NCBI GenBank assembly: GCA_013398295.1
Contig: VZSF01004856.1
Span: 334,822-398,821, forward strand
DNA length: 64,000 nucleotides
From: Chionis minor
Lineage: Eukaryota > Chordata > Aves > Charadriiformes > Chionididae
Direction of reading: 5' to 3'
In this document: piece after piece, positions 1 through 11,059 of the stretch
Position numbering within the stretch: the first letter of the stretch is position 1
How the letters are laid out: each line of letters starts with the position of its first letter
Program-made: the position numbers and the translations under genes
Notes under the pieces: model-generated
Seen by the model: the letters and a program-made list of their open reading frames with translations, nothing else
Databases searched by the model: none
Told to the model about the DNA's origin: nothing

Positions 1-302
1 ATACAAATACCTGAAGGGAGGGAGTAAAGAAGCCAGGCTCTTTTCAGTGGTGCCCAGTGACAGGACCAGGGACAATGGGCACAAACTGAAACACAGGAGG
101 TTGCCACTGAACATCAGGAAACACTTTTTTACTTTCAGAGTGACCAAGCACAGGGACAGGTTCCCCAGAGAGGCTGTGAAGTCTTCATCCTTGGAGGTAT
201 ACAAAATAACTTGGACATTGTTCCGGGCAGCCTGTTGTAGGAGTCCTGCTTAAGCAGGGCATTTGGCCTCCAGAGGTTGCTTCCAACCTCAGCCATCCAA
301 TC
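1..302 (+). mobile_element. CR1 LINE 3' end (5' part outside window)
   Basis: This is the last part of a CR1 non-LTR retrotransposon in plus orientation, running in from beyond the left edge. It has the usual order of the avian CR1 3' end: a stretch encoding the end of ORF2 (…TRDNGHKLKHRR), the segment 'gacaggttccccagagaggc', and a terminal part ending near 'cttccaacctcagcc'. The 8-bp 3' tandem repeat typical of CR1 is no longer visible, so the tail is worn or cut. The frame is broken and nothing is expressed from it as a protein. The family call is firm, the subfamily is not. A close relative of this segment recurs at 21.6-22.04 kb. Confidence 0.9.
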
Positions 303-376
303 CACATTTTAAATTCAGTGGCAATATTATCAGTAACTTTTGTACGATGTGCATTTTCCCAAAAAAAGGTTTCATA

Positions 377-1288
377 ATAGGAATCACAGAATCATAAAAT
401 GGTTTGGGTTGGAAGTGACCTTAAGGATCATCTGGTTTCAACCTTGCTGTGATGGGCAGGGACACCTCCCACTAGACCATGTTACTCTAAGCCCCATCCA
501 ACCTGGCCTTGAACACTTCCAGGGATGCGATATCCACAACTTCCCTGGGCAACCTGTTCCAGTGTCTCACCACTCTCACAGTAAAGAATTTAATCTAATC
601 CAAATCTACCTTGTTTCAGTTTAAAACTGTTACTTCTTGTCCTGTCACTACATTCCCCGATAAAGAGTTCCTCTCTATCTTTTCTGTAGGTCTCCTTTAA
701 GTACTGGAATGCTGCTATAATGTCTCCTCGGAGCCTTCTCTTCTGCAAGCTGAACAACCCCAACTTTCTCAGTCTGTCTTCACAGGAGAGGTGCTCCAGT
801 CCTCTGACCATCTTTATAGCCCTCCTCTGGACTAAATCCATCAGGCCCATGTCTTTCTTATGTTGGAGGCTCCAGAACCGAAGGCAGTACTCCTGGTGGG
901 GTCTCACAAGAGCAGAGTAGAGAGGCAGAATCACCTCCCTCGACCTGCTGGCCATACTTCTTTTGATGCAGCCCAGGACATGGTCTGCTTTCTGGGCTGC
1001 AAGCACACATTGCCTGGTCACATTGAACTTCTCATCAATCAACACCCCCAAGCCCTTCTCCTCAGGGCTGCTCTCAATCCATTCTCTGCACAGCCTGTAA
1101 TTGTGCTTGGGATTTCTCCAACCTACATGCAGGACCTTGCACTTGACCTGGTTGATCTTCATGAGGTTTGCCCAGGCCCATCTCTCAAGCCTGTCCAGGT
1201 CCCTCTGGATGCATCTCTTCCCTCCAGCATGTTGACCACACCACAAAGATTGGTGTCGTCAGAAAACTTGTTGGGGATGCGCTCAGTC
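377..1288 (-). mobile_element. CR1 LINE, 5'-truncated, minus strand
   Basis: A CR1 copy of about 910 bp lies on the minus strand. Its 3' end is at the left, where two copies of the 8-bp repeat appear as 'gaatcacagaatcataaa' at 381-398. Reading leftwards from 1288 it holds the C-terminal third of the reverse-transcriptase ORF2 and then the 3' untranslated part. The 5' truncation point lies where it meets the plus-strand CR1 at about 1288. 5' truncation is the rule for CR1, which is copied from its 3' end by target-primed reverse transcription. No clear target-site duplication was found; CR1 usually makes none or very short ones. Confidence 0.93.
590..1246 (-). pseudogene. CR1 ORF2 reverse transcriptase, C-terminal fragment
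   Basis: This open frame of 218 codons encodes the thumb and C-terminal part of the CR1 polyprotein (endonuclease plus reverse transcriptase). Recognisable blocks in order are IQRDLDRLERWA, ESSPEEKGLGVLIDEKF, ILGCIKR-like 'VLGCIKRSMASRSREV', LPLYSALVRPHQEYC, QRRAIKMVRGLEHL and LRGDIIAAFQYLK. The catalytic palm (the YADD-type box) lies upstream and is absent. The methionine at 1246 is not a real start: compared with the usual CR1 sequence one G is missing near 1210, so the true frame shifts there. A small deletion near 600, after …GRFGLD, creates the stop. With truncation, a frameshift and a stop this is a dead fragment. Confidence 0.88.
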
Positions 1289-1711
1289 ATTGAGGAAGTC
1301 AATAAGGCCTTCTACAGACAGCTGGAAATATCCTCACGATCGCAGGCCCTGGTTCTCATGGGGACTTCAATCACCTTTGATATTTGCTGGAAAGGCAACA
1401 CAGCCAGGCAAACACAGTCCCAGAGGTTTCTGCAGGGCATTGATGATAACTTTTTGACACAGGTGGTGGAGGAACCAACGAGGAGAGGTGCGCCGCTGGA
1501 CCTTGTGCTGACAAACAAAGAAGGACTAATTGGGGATGTGAAGGTTGAGGGTAGCCTTGGCTGCAGTGACCATGAGATGATGGACTTTAAGATCCTGCAT
1601 GAAAGAAGCAGGGCAAAAAGTAGAATTACAAGCCTGGACTTCAGGAGAGCTAACTTTGGCCTCTTCAAAGACCTACTTGGAGAAAAATCCATGAAGGTCT
1701 TTCCTACATGA
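1289..1711 (+). pseudogene. CR1 ORF2 endonuclease fragment
   Basis: About 135 codons of the apurinic-type (EEP family) endonuclease of CR1 remain open. Visible blocks are EVNKAFYRQLEISSRSQALVL, FDICWKGNTARQTQSQRFL, IDDNFLTQVVEEPTRRGAPL, DLVLTNKEGLIGDVKVEG, LGCSDHEMMDF and [16 protein letters not shown]. The SDH motif of the active site is kept. The GDFN motif is lost: around 1360-1383 one G is missing and one T is gained further on, so about six codons read in another frame (GTSITF). The open frame continues leftward into antisense CR1 sequence, so its nominal start at 860 is an artefact. This fragment is not functional. Confidence 0.85.
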
Positions 1712-1923
1712 GGAAAAACTTCTTTACTTATGAGAGTGACAGACCACTGGAACAGGCTGCCCAGAGAGGTTGTGGTGTCTCCTTCTCTGGAGATACTCAA
1801 AACCCACCTGGATGCATTCCTGTGCAACATGCTCTAGAGTAACCTGCTTTGGCAGGTGGGTTGGACTAGATAATCTCTGAAGGTCCCTTCCAACTACCAT
1901 TCTGTGATTTTGTGATTCTGTAA
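1289..1923 (+). mobile_element. CR1 LINE with internal deletion, plus strand
   Basis: This plus-strand CR1 begins in the endonuclease part of ORF2 (1289-about 1690) and passes directly into the 3' terminal segment (about 1695-1923). The whole reverse-transcriptase domain between them is missing. The 3' end is well kept: 'ggttggactagataatctc', then 'attctgtgattttgtgattctg', showing the CR1 8-bp repeat. It meets the minus-strand CR1 head to head at about 1288. Because both copies carry their own 3' ends, these are two separate insertions and not one twin-primed copy. Confidence 0.9.
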
Positions 1924-4900
1924 TGTGCTTTCCCTTTGTTTTTTCTCCTTCCAGTCATACACTCAGAACACGTACTATTTTTCTACCCTGCACTTTACTC
2001 TTAAGTATCAAGCTCTGTTGACCTCTTAGAGATAATTAGAATTCTATCACAGGATAACACAATGAATTTTACATTTGTCTTTCCCATCTCCAGTTCTCTA
2101 TCTTAGCTTTAAAGTGTCAGTCAGATTTAATCCCATGCCAGTTTTTACTAAAGGATCATCTGTAGCTTCCCTTGGTCCTGGATCAGGCCTGGTACGCTTA
2201 TGTAGCTTTAGAATATATTAGCAGTTACAGTGAATGCTGCCTCACCAAATCATGAATTGACTCACCAAATTAATGCCAAATGATTTTTTATTACTTCTGA
2301 GTTTGTTTTTTTCTCAAAATGATTTCCACTTACTAAAAAGATATTGGCCCTCTGGTGTAGACAATAACTGAAAGCAAGCCTGTTGTGTTGTATCCAAGTT
2401 GCTTATCTACTGTTCCAACTAACAATAGAAAGTATCACACTAGGGAAATCTGTTGCTTCATCTGTGGAATCTATCCTGAAATTAAAAAATAATCTGTTGT
2501 TGCCTGAATTGAATAACAAAACCTAAACTTGCAAATTTTTGTGAAACAGGAGAAATGCATTGAAGGAACTCATCTATAAAACTGAGGAAATAGCTTTAGG
2601 TCATCTCCTAAGTGGATTTGGTCCTTTTAATTTTGGAGGGGTAGCCCAGTGTCTTCAGAATTCCCCTAGATCTACTCTTTACAATAGATTGTGGGTTTTG
2701 ATATTCATATTATTGCATTGTTTAGGAACAAGAAAAGAACAAATAGGTATCTGAGATTATTTAAAACTTATTTAGGTTGCTAGTAAGGCTTGTGAGCCAA
2801 TGAATTTCACCTGCATGTACTAACCTGGGATGTTCAACTTTTTTTCCTCTGTATTCTCTAGTTCTCTTAGCACAGTCCCAAGAGTGGCATTTGGGAATCC
2901 CCCCTTGCAACAAGAGTGGGAACGAGAAGGACAGCTCAATTCAGTTGAAGCTGGACATTGCAAAAAAAATGAGGTGAATGTAGAATGTGCTTGAAGAGAA
3001 ATTAACTGGTAAAATTAATCACAAATAAGATGATGGGGAAGAAGCAAGAGACTGAGATAAGATTTATCTTCTACCAGGTTATCAGTTTGTTTTAAACCAT
3101 AGATGCACTTGTGATTGTAGAACAACTTTCAAAAATGGTGTTAAAAATTTCTGACAAGTAAAAGGAAGAACTACAAACATATTTTGATGACTGAAGAAGA
3201 GGACCTTGAAAAACTTAAAGCATGTTTTTAAATAAGTAATGAGGGAGAAGGTCAGGTGTGAACTTACAGAGGAGTAATTAATGGTTCATATACTAACTTC
3301 TCTTGCTGTCAGTTATTTATATGTCCACACTAACAAATGTTTCTGGTTTATTTGTTTGTTTTCCATCAAGGAACTCTTTACATAATTGCTCAGAATACAC
3401 AAATACTTCTACAGGAACAAATTACTGAGGCTTGCAGTGAGAGAGAGACATAAGGCAAGTGACTCTCACTGGAGTCTCCATTCGCATCAGAAGACCTAGC
3501 ACATCTGGAGTGAATCGCCCAGTTGTCCTTGCTTGCTCTACTGTCGTGCATGTCATGGAGAGGCCTTGGAGAGCGCAAGCTGGTTTTCTTTTTAATGAAA
3601 TTAAGTCAAAAAGGTCAATGGATGTTAGCAAACTGGACCAGTCTGAAATGTGTGTAGAGCAGACATTTCTGCTCACGATTTCTCACTAATAGCTGGTGGA
3701 AACAGAGTCAAACAGCACCATTTGTTCAAGGTTCAGTGAGACACTCTCAGTTAGACAGTGGGTATCTTGTTGCTGCTGTAGGCCAGATAGATAAATTGCA
3801 AATGAGGCTTCTTACATACTTCTATATCATTTTGATGATTCTCAATGTCATTGTCCTTTCCCTTCTAGTTTCTTTGCATTTATACCATTGCAGTCTGGTC
3901 TTTCATTTTCTTTGTAATGGCTTATGGAATAATTTTCTGAGGAACCCAGGACTCCTCCATTGCGATAATGACATCTGTCTTCCTTTCTCTGTAAACTAAT
4001 CACTACCTAGCTGTTCAGTGCACTTGCTCGGCTGTTGATTGCATCAAATACAGGGACGAGCTTCAATTACTTCCCTGGAACATGACTAGAACCCTCAAGG
4101 AGAACTGGAGGAATGCTAGAAAGTTACAGTCTTTGACTATTATTTTAGATACATTCTGATGACCAAAATTGCATGCATCAGTTCTGCTCAGTTGCCTCAC
4201 TGACCTACTTGAACAGCCTGACAGAATTGTAAAACCATACTTAAAACACCAACTAGTGAGGAACACAATTTTTGCAGGGTGCATGCACCTTTCCACCATA
4301 AGAATTACTTTTCAAATATCAGGGTTTTTTCATTAATTAGGTTCCAGTTTATGTTATTTCACAGTCCTTTAGGCTACTGGGGTGGCATGAAAAATTGGCC
4401 CAAACTGTGTACCAGTAACAATTTCTCACATGTATTTTATTTTTCTTAAACCAAAGTGTTTCAGCAAGCCATTTTGCTGACTATTTATTAACCATGAAAT
4501 TGTTTGAAACACTGAATTGTATTAGAAATTGGAATTTCAAAACATGAAGTATCTTAGGCCTGCATCCTGCAGAAAACCTATATGCACAGCTTAAACACTT
4601 TGGCATTGAACAAATCTATAGGATTAAGGAGTGAACTGGTTTGCCCTAAATATGTTGGTGTAGTATTATTTCTCTTAGCTGATTAGCTAAATGTAGTTGG
4701 TCTAATCAGTTGTCTAATGCTAATATTGGGTTTAAGTTAAAGGTTCTCAGTTTCCAAATTTTTACTGGATTTACTAAAAAAATAACTTTTGCCACAAATA
4801 TTTCGCCTGGATAACTGCTGGTGAAATATCTGAGATGAAACTATCATGAAAAATGTGTCAGTGAATTTGTGAGGCTAGAGACAACTTCCAGATGATACCA

Positions 4901-7120
4901 TGTTCTTTCAAAAGCACTAATGCTCCTTATATTTCCCATTGATTTTTCTTTAAATAACAGGAACAAGCCTGAAGATGTTAAATGTCCTTATATCTCTGAT
5001 TGAGTTTTTAAAAAATAACAGAAAAATGCTCACAGATATGTTTTCCTCATGTTGTTTTTAGCAATTATTTTACCTTACATATATCATCACTTAAATGTTA
5101 TTAAGAGGGTTAAACAAGCTGTAAAGGGTCTTTTCCTTTTATTGTGTTGCTGTTGGAAACATGATCATACTAATAGCACTCACACTACATTTACTTTAAG
5201 GAAAATATTATCCAACAGTATTATTGATGTGACTTAATAACAGAGAAAAGACATTACAAGTGCTAGATCTGATTTCTCAAGAGAATAATAATTAAATTAT
5301 ACCTAAAATAACTCTTTTTTCCCCTTCTTCTTCCTCTTCCTCTTCCTCTTCCATGCTTTGTAATTTAAAAAACAGAGCTGATTGATAGACCTCATTGATC
5401 CATCCAGGTTTCTGTTGCTATCTGCATGTCATCTGGCTTCTTGGTATTCACATAGCTCATACACTTGCTTTGGGGTAAAATTCCTGTTTAACTACTCCAG
5501 GATGTTTAACTTCATGACTGAAACCTTATAGTAATCTATTACCGTACAGGAAAAAAAGTGGCATTCTTGTGCTACTTACATATTTAAATTATATGTGTGT
5601 TTTTTTCATAAGTGATGGTATTTTACAGTGCCATACGATTTGATGATGTACTGTACAGATCAAAGTAGATTTTGCATTTGCAACATATGATAGAAATACA
5701 GCAAATAAGATGTACAGGGGATTTTATTTAATTTTATTTTAATAAATGCTTCTGCTTTACTTTCTTTCATACATACTAGGTTGGAACATCTTTCATACAA
5801 CTACCTTTCTTAAGTAGCTATGTTTCCAGGGGGAGATATCTGGGCCATACTTCAGCAAAACATTTAAGATTTTGTTTAACTGTGTCCAAAATGGGAATTG
5901 TTCATGGACAGCTTCCTGACTGCCCTAAATGTCAAGATCTCGTATATACGAAGAAATCAACAATAATGGCAGGAAGCCATCCCAAATAAGAGGAGATCTG
6001 GAAGCAGAAATAAAGAACAGGAACTTTATGGTAACATATAAGTCAAGCATTTAAAAAATTTAACAACTTAGAAAAATTTTATTCACTTGATAGAAATAGG
6101 TAAAGAATTGCCTGGTTAGCTGTGTTGTGTAAGCTTGAAGACAAGGAGAAGGCATTTAAAAATACAACAGCTACAAATAAATTCATAGATCAGGAATAAA
6201 TCTATTGCTGCACACAGGCAGAGAAAATTAAAGTTGGAAGTGTTCACAAGGTATTTTGTTTACATGTTTGGAATTAAAGTGTTTAGAACAAAACGTATGT
6301 CATAAGAAGTGTCTGAGGCACCACTTGACACTAAAATTAAATCTGTTCTGGACAACACATCGACAAAATGCATTCCTTTAAACCTTCAGGAGCTAGATAA
6401 GGAGCTCTCTAAACCAAACAATGGTTCAAATCAGCAATTTGGAGAAAGGCTGAAGGGCAGGTCTTGATCTCTCACACTTGTTGAAATAATGAAGGGTTAA
6501 TCATGTGCTGAATCACAGTGACACCTCTATAAACTGTAGTTCAAGATAAGCTGGCTCTTAAATATTTTGTAAACTCATTCCTAGAGAGATTGCATTATGC
6601 AGACAATACGATTTCCAAATCATGAACAAGGGATAACTTTGCCTTTAAAACCAACAGAAGCTGAAGTTAGAGGAAAAAGTAGTAGTATCAATGGATCAAA
6701 ACTAAAGCCAGGAAAAAAAGGGGACCAGGATTTGAATGGCTACTGGCTTCAGCTTTTCAAAATCACAATAGCTAATGTTGACAAAAACACTTTCTTTACC
6801 CTTGCTTCTTGTTTATAAACAACAACAACAAAATACATGTTTTACTTCTTAATCAGGATTCTTAGCTAGTTTTGTAGTGACAGTGGTAGTCATTTTGGAG
6901 CTGTGCCTGCATCCAAGCACATCAAATTTTAGCAGATTCTTTGAAGCCGACATCCCACATGCTCTTCCAGTTGTCTTTACCAGATCATAATATTTAACAT
7001 ACCTGTTGCCTTAATCAGTTGTAAACATACAGCACCAGCATTTACCAACCTACTTCACAACATGCTTCCTAAGAATCATGAACTATATATCCCATGAAAA
7101 TACAATCATGGTATGTATTC
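1924..7120. other. Single-copy AT-rich DNA, no gene seen
   Basis: I find no recognisable exon or repeat family here. Open frames are at most about 87 codons, overlap on both strands (for example 3390-3690) and resemble nothing known. A (CTTCCT)n-like pyrimidine tract at 5321-5353 is the only clear simple repeat. Confidence 0.6.
5321..5353. repeat. Pyrimidine simple repeat (CTTCCT)n
   Basis: A short imperfect CTT/CTTCCT tract of about 33 bp, all pyrimidine on the plus strand. Confidence 0.85.
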
Positions 7121-7127
7121 TGGCAGC

Positions 7128-7200
7128 TTGGTGAGTCTGGGAACTCAAGAAGACTGGGATTTAGTTCTAGACTCAAGCACTGGGATTAGACTTAGTACAC
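7128..7200 (+). mobile_element. Possible MIR (CORE-SINE) 5' part
   Basis: The run 'gactgggatttagttctaga' after 'gaactcaagaa' resembles the MIR segment that precedes the core (ACTGGG.TTC/TAGTCC…). No A/B box head and no core follow, so this is a weak call. Confidence 0.3.
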
Positions 7201-7699
7201 ATTAATAAATCTAGGAGGTTATTCAGTTGCTCAAAGATGCTTGTCTAACTTAGGCAGAGTGAAGCATCGCTTCAGGCTATGTTGGGTAACCTGATGTCAA
7301 TTAACGATAATGGGAGATTAGCCACCCAGACCATACATAGGCATGTGCACTAGTGACTTGGGTGTTCAAGTGTGTGAATCGTGAGCTGCTACAAGCTGTG
7401 CAGCATCCTGTTGCACAAACAATAGGCATCCCAGGCTACTTGAGATGCCTTAAGAGTATCAGAGAAATCTGCGCAGAAAGGCAGATATGATGCAAGACAG
7501 GAAGGCCTGCACCTTTCAGCAGGAACAGATACTCCATAGCATGTGTTTAGCTGACTGAACTCTTGGTGTTCAATAAATTGGTTTAGCTCACATGGTCAAC
7601 TTGGCTTTGTTGCAACACTAATTTGGATCTCCAACCTCTGTCAGGCTGCCTCTTTCAAGGACTGTTGCAATTCACAGTGGGGATCATCGCATCTAGCTT

Positions 7700-7890
7700 T
7701 AGTCGTATCCTCAAAGACATCCTTGTAGCTATTCAGAAATTCAGAAGCATGGATGAGGGCCAGAGCAACCTTATCTCAGTTGGTGGCACATTGAAGTTGA
7801 ACCAGAGGAGGCTGAACCAGAGGAGGCTGAACCAGATGACCCTCAGAGGCCTTTTCTGACGTGAGGTCTTTGTGGTTCTGCTTGCACCTG
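7700..7890 (+). mobile_element. Worn CR1 3' end with 15-bp tandem repeat
   Basis: The order of blocks 'tccttgtagctattcag', 'ccagagcaacct', 'tgaaccagatgaccctcaga', 'gaggccttttctgacgtgag' and 'tttgtggttctg' follows the CR1 3' terminal segment (cf. 1750-1923 and 21.9-22.04 kb) with many substitutions. Just before the 'gatgaccctcagagg' block a 15-bp unit (tgaaccagaggaggc) is repeated about 2.6 times at 7798-7836. This is probably an old plus-strand CR1 tail that gained a local tandem duplication. Divergence makes the call moderate. Confidence 0.5.
7798..7836 (+). repeat. 15-bp tandem repeat, 2.6 copies
   Basis: Units at 7798-7812 and 7813-7827 are identical (tgaaccagaggaggc), with a partial third copy at 7828-7836. 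Identity of the units points to a recent duplication. Confidence 0.95.
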
Positions 7891-8400
7891 AACCGCCCAC
7901 CCCAGGCTGCTCCGAGAACCAGCGAACAGGCGCTCGGGGTGTGTGTGGGGCAAATCTGACAAATGTAGGCACCAAGTCCAGGGTAAGGTGAATTGCACCC
8001 TATACATGTCTATTTCTTGCCACTGACCTTAAAGATTCAGAGGTAGATGCCTGCATTGAAGTTCTGCACAACTGGTCGGGTAAATCCCACCCTCGGTAAC
8101 TGTGAGCTCTCTATCTTCCCAAATTTGTTTGCCCTTGTCAATAAGAGAAAAAACCCCAATCTATTTCTAAGGTAGAAGTATTTTAAATACATTATTACTA
8201 CTTCCATATTAATTTACGTATATAATTTATAATTCCTATATTATAGCTTATGCACTGGTAGATAGTGTGGTCACATAAAACTTGTTTCCTTCAGAAATTA
8301 AGTTTAATAATGTATTGGGGTAGCAAAGCCTAAGAGAATAGTGACAGGAAGCATATTTAATGGCTAGTGAGATGATAGACTTTTTTCCCAACTTTTATCC

Positions 8401-8515
8401 CTGCTTGCTGTGTGACCATAGGCAAGGCACTGTGCCTCAGTTTATTCAAATGTAAAATGGTTATAATTAATATTCGGCATAATTAATGATCAAGTGCCTT
8501 GAGAACATGTGATGA
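8401..8515 (+). mobile_element. MIR (CORE-SINE)
   Basis: The central MIR region is clear: 'gctgtgtgaccataggcaag', then 'ctgtgcctcagttt', 'tgtaaaatgg', and further on 'agtgccttgagaacatgtga', where MIR has its AAAGYGCTTTGAGA segment. A short deletion follows 'ggcaag' relative to the usual MIR. MIR elements are ancient, immobile SINEs shared by amniotes. The tRNA-derived head is not recognisable here. Confidence 0.72.
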
Positions 8516-8529
8516 AACAAGCTCTAGAA

Positions 8530-9285
8530 TAGCAGAATATTTTTGCTTCAACCTCTTTAAAACTGTATCCCCTTGCCACATATTTTCAAAAAGTCTACAA
8601 CTCCTTACTAGAGCTAAATGACTAATTCAAATGAATAATTTATCTGAAGATTTTTGCTTTGTTTTCTCTTTGCAAATTGTTCTCAAATAGACTGCAAAAT
8701 TCTTGGGCTTATTAGTTATGGCCAAATTAGACACAGATCTCTTCAGTGACTAATTCTGTGTCTGAAGATCACTGATTTTTTTTTTCCTGAAAATGTTAGT
8801 AATTTGCTGTTTGCACTGTGCTGGTAGTCCTTTCCTATTATTGAAAAGCATATGTAATTAATCAATGCAGTTGTACCTACATGTAATGATATTTTATAAA
8901 TAAATACATATATATGAAAAATTCCTGATTCATGGATTTTAGAGGTCAGAGAGCACCAGGAGACCACCTACTCAGAACATCTGTAGAGTCAGTTTCCCCT
9001 GAGCTGAGCCTAATAATTTGTGCTTGCCTCAAAGTGGCAGACTCTTTTTAAGAGGATCTGCAAAAGATTATTGAGAAAAGGAAGCATATTTTCAATAGAC
9101 TTAAATTCACTATATGGGGATTGATTCTTCTCCTTCCACTACAAATCAAAGATGACAAAAAACTATTGGATTAAATTGCATCCTCCATTCATTCTTGATG
9201 GGATGGCTTTAAGAGGCAGAGGACAAGGAACTGCTATTGGTAGATTCTTCCAATACTTAATTACCCGCCAGGTTCGAAATGTTTC
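8530..9285. other. No gene seen
   Basis: AT-rich single-copy DNA between a MIR and an old CR1 fragment. No recognisable feature. Confidence 0.5.
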
Positions 9286-9289
9286 TTAT

Positions 9290-9555
9290 TCATGATATGA
9301 ATTTTTCAGGCTTTAATTCTCCATTATCAGTTCTTGCTAATAACTTCCTATGCCAGTACTCCCTGTAAAAGTACTCACACATCACAATCAGGTCACCTCT
9401 TGATCTTTTTCATGAGCTAAACAGATTGAGTTTCTTGAGTTTACTGTAAGCCCGTTTTAAGCCCTCAAACAATAGTTTCTTCTGAACGCTGTCTTGAATT
9501 TGTTGACATGCTTTAATATTCTACTGCCAGTCTCAACAGTGCCATTTATATAGCT
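9290..9555 (-). mobile_element. Ancient CR1 LINE fragment, antisense
   Basis: On the plus strand this reads as the antisense of an old sauropsid CR1: 'cctgtaaaagtactcacaca', 'tcacctcttgatctttttca', 'gagctaaacagattgagttt', 'gtcttgaatttgttgaca'. These correspond to the end of the ORF2 coding region, where the sense strand encodes the RLRELNLFSL-type motif. The copy is much more diverged than the CR1s at 0-2 kb and 21-22 kb and no long frame survives. Confidence 0.7.
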
Positions 9556-9564
9556 AAAGTTCGT

Positions 9565-10960
9565 GACATATTGATTAAGAACATCCATTTCCTGCTCAGA
9601 GATCAGGAGAAATATCGTTGTAACTGTTGGCAGACAAATGATGAATTATATATACTTTAAAAAAAAATTCAGTTACACACACACCACACAAACATACATT
9701 CATTATTGGGCAATGCAAATATTTAATTTGACTGAACATGGCAATCTTATTTAGTATATATTCATGACTACTCAATCTATTTAAAAATCTTTGGTTAAAA
9801 TTGGCATATTTTTAAAGCAAATATGCTAATTTGAAAGATAAACAAAAATACATATAATTTGTAAATTGAGTAAGTACAATGGCTAATTTTATGTGTCTCT
9901 GAATGAAATGCAGGATCCAAGTTTTGACCTGTTTGAGCTTTCACTTCTCAGCAATATTGAAAGTGATCCAATAAATTGTATCTGGCTCTCTGTGTGACTT
10001 ACACCATTAACTGCATGAATTGTTAATGTTAGAAAGCAACATAAAGTGTGACATTTTTCCCAACTGAGGTTCAAAATTAAAATTGATTTTACACAAATAC
10101 TTATTTTTATCTATAGGAAAGAAAGAAATAAAGTGACCCACATTGAACTCAACCAAAATTTACCTTAAAATCAGAAAATGCAGTCCAACCCTGAGAGAAA
10201 TATATTGACCATATACAAATCAGGAAAACAGGTTACAGCAGAGCCCTGCTTTGCGGTCTCCTCCAGACTCCCAGTATTCAATAGATATGCTCATACTGGA
10301 TTCAGTAGAGCTTGGATCAGGCTCTGAGCAGAAGTTTCTTGGCATCACACAGCACGTTATATGAATGGACGCTTTCCTTTACTTTGCGCCTTCACCATCT
10401 GTTCTGCCCTCTAATTACAAATGCAAAATGAACATAATTAAATATTGGCATCACACAAAAATAAGCTAGAAGTTATTTCAATGCATATGCATGTTCTTTA
10501 TTAAATGCAACAAGCATCTGTTTTGTTTTCTTATGTTTTGAGACACAGATAGAGGGAAATTGCTTTTTCCTGACAGAAAGGATATTTTTTATTAGTAAAT
10601 TGGAATTAAGTACAAGAGGTAACACTTTACAGCAGTTGGTAAACCGCAGTTTCTGTCAACAGAGATTCAGGCCTGAGTTCTTTTCTGAGGAAACACAGGA
10701 GGAATGGCAAAAACCAGGAAGGAAAACCATTACTAAACATTGTCCTCACTGACTACTGGAGTTGAGCTCCTCGTCCAGATGCCACTGGAGCTGTGTGATT
10801 CAGGTAGAAGCAACAACTTTTGAGTAGGTATCAAGACTTGTGCCACTTCCCCCTTGCAACCCAAGCTATTCATCAGCAGATGCTGGCCCAAGCTAGTGTT
10901 TGCCTTACAGAATGGTGTAGACCCTCTTATGCTTAATCCTTGTAAAGTGTTATTTATTAT
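9565..10960. other. No gene seen
   Basis: AT-rich single-copy DNA with a short CA-rich patch near 9675-9695. No exon, RNA gene or repeat family recognised. Confidence 0.5.
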
Positions 10961-10964
10961 CTTG

Positions 10965-11050
10965 GTACTTTACAGCATCTATATGGGGTGTAAGGAAGTA
11001 TAGCCATCCCTATTTTTCAGATAAAGAGGGGCAGCTCAGAGACATTATGA
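10965..11050 (-). mobile_element. MIR (CORE-SINE), antisense
   Basis: The segments 'gtactttacagcatct', 'aagtatagccatccctattt', 'ttcagataaaga' and 'cagctcagagacattatga' follow the reverse complement of the MIR core and 3' part (cf. …TATYCCCATTTTACAGATGRGG…CAGAGA…). Heavily worn, no TSD visible. Confidence 0.5.
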
Positions 11051-11059
11051 TCCATGCGT

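Noticed and set aside
860..1711. 283-codon open frame
   Set aside because: It crosses the junction between an antisense CR1 and a sense CR1. Only the part after about 1289 is CR1 endonuclease; the rest is chance frame on the opposite strand of reverse-transcriptase sequence.
1312..1830. 172-codon minus frame
   Set aside because: It is the shadow of the plus-strand CR1 endonuclease and 3' end.
9270..9282. 'ggttcgaaatg' resembling a tRNA B box
   Set aside because: No A box or cloverleaf can be built upstream.
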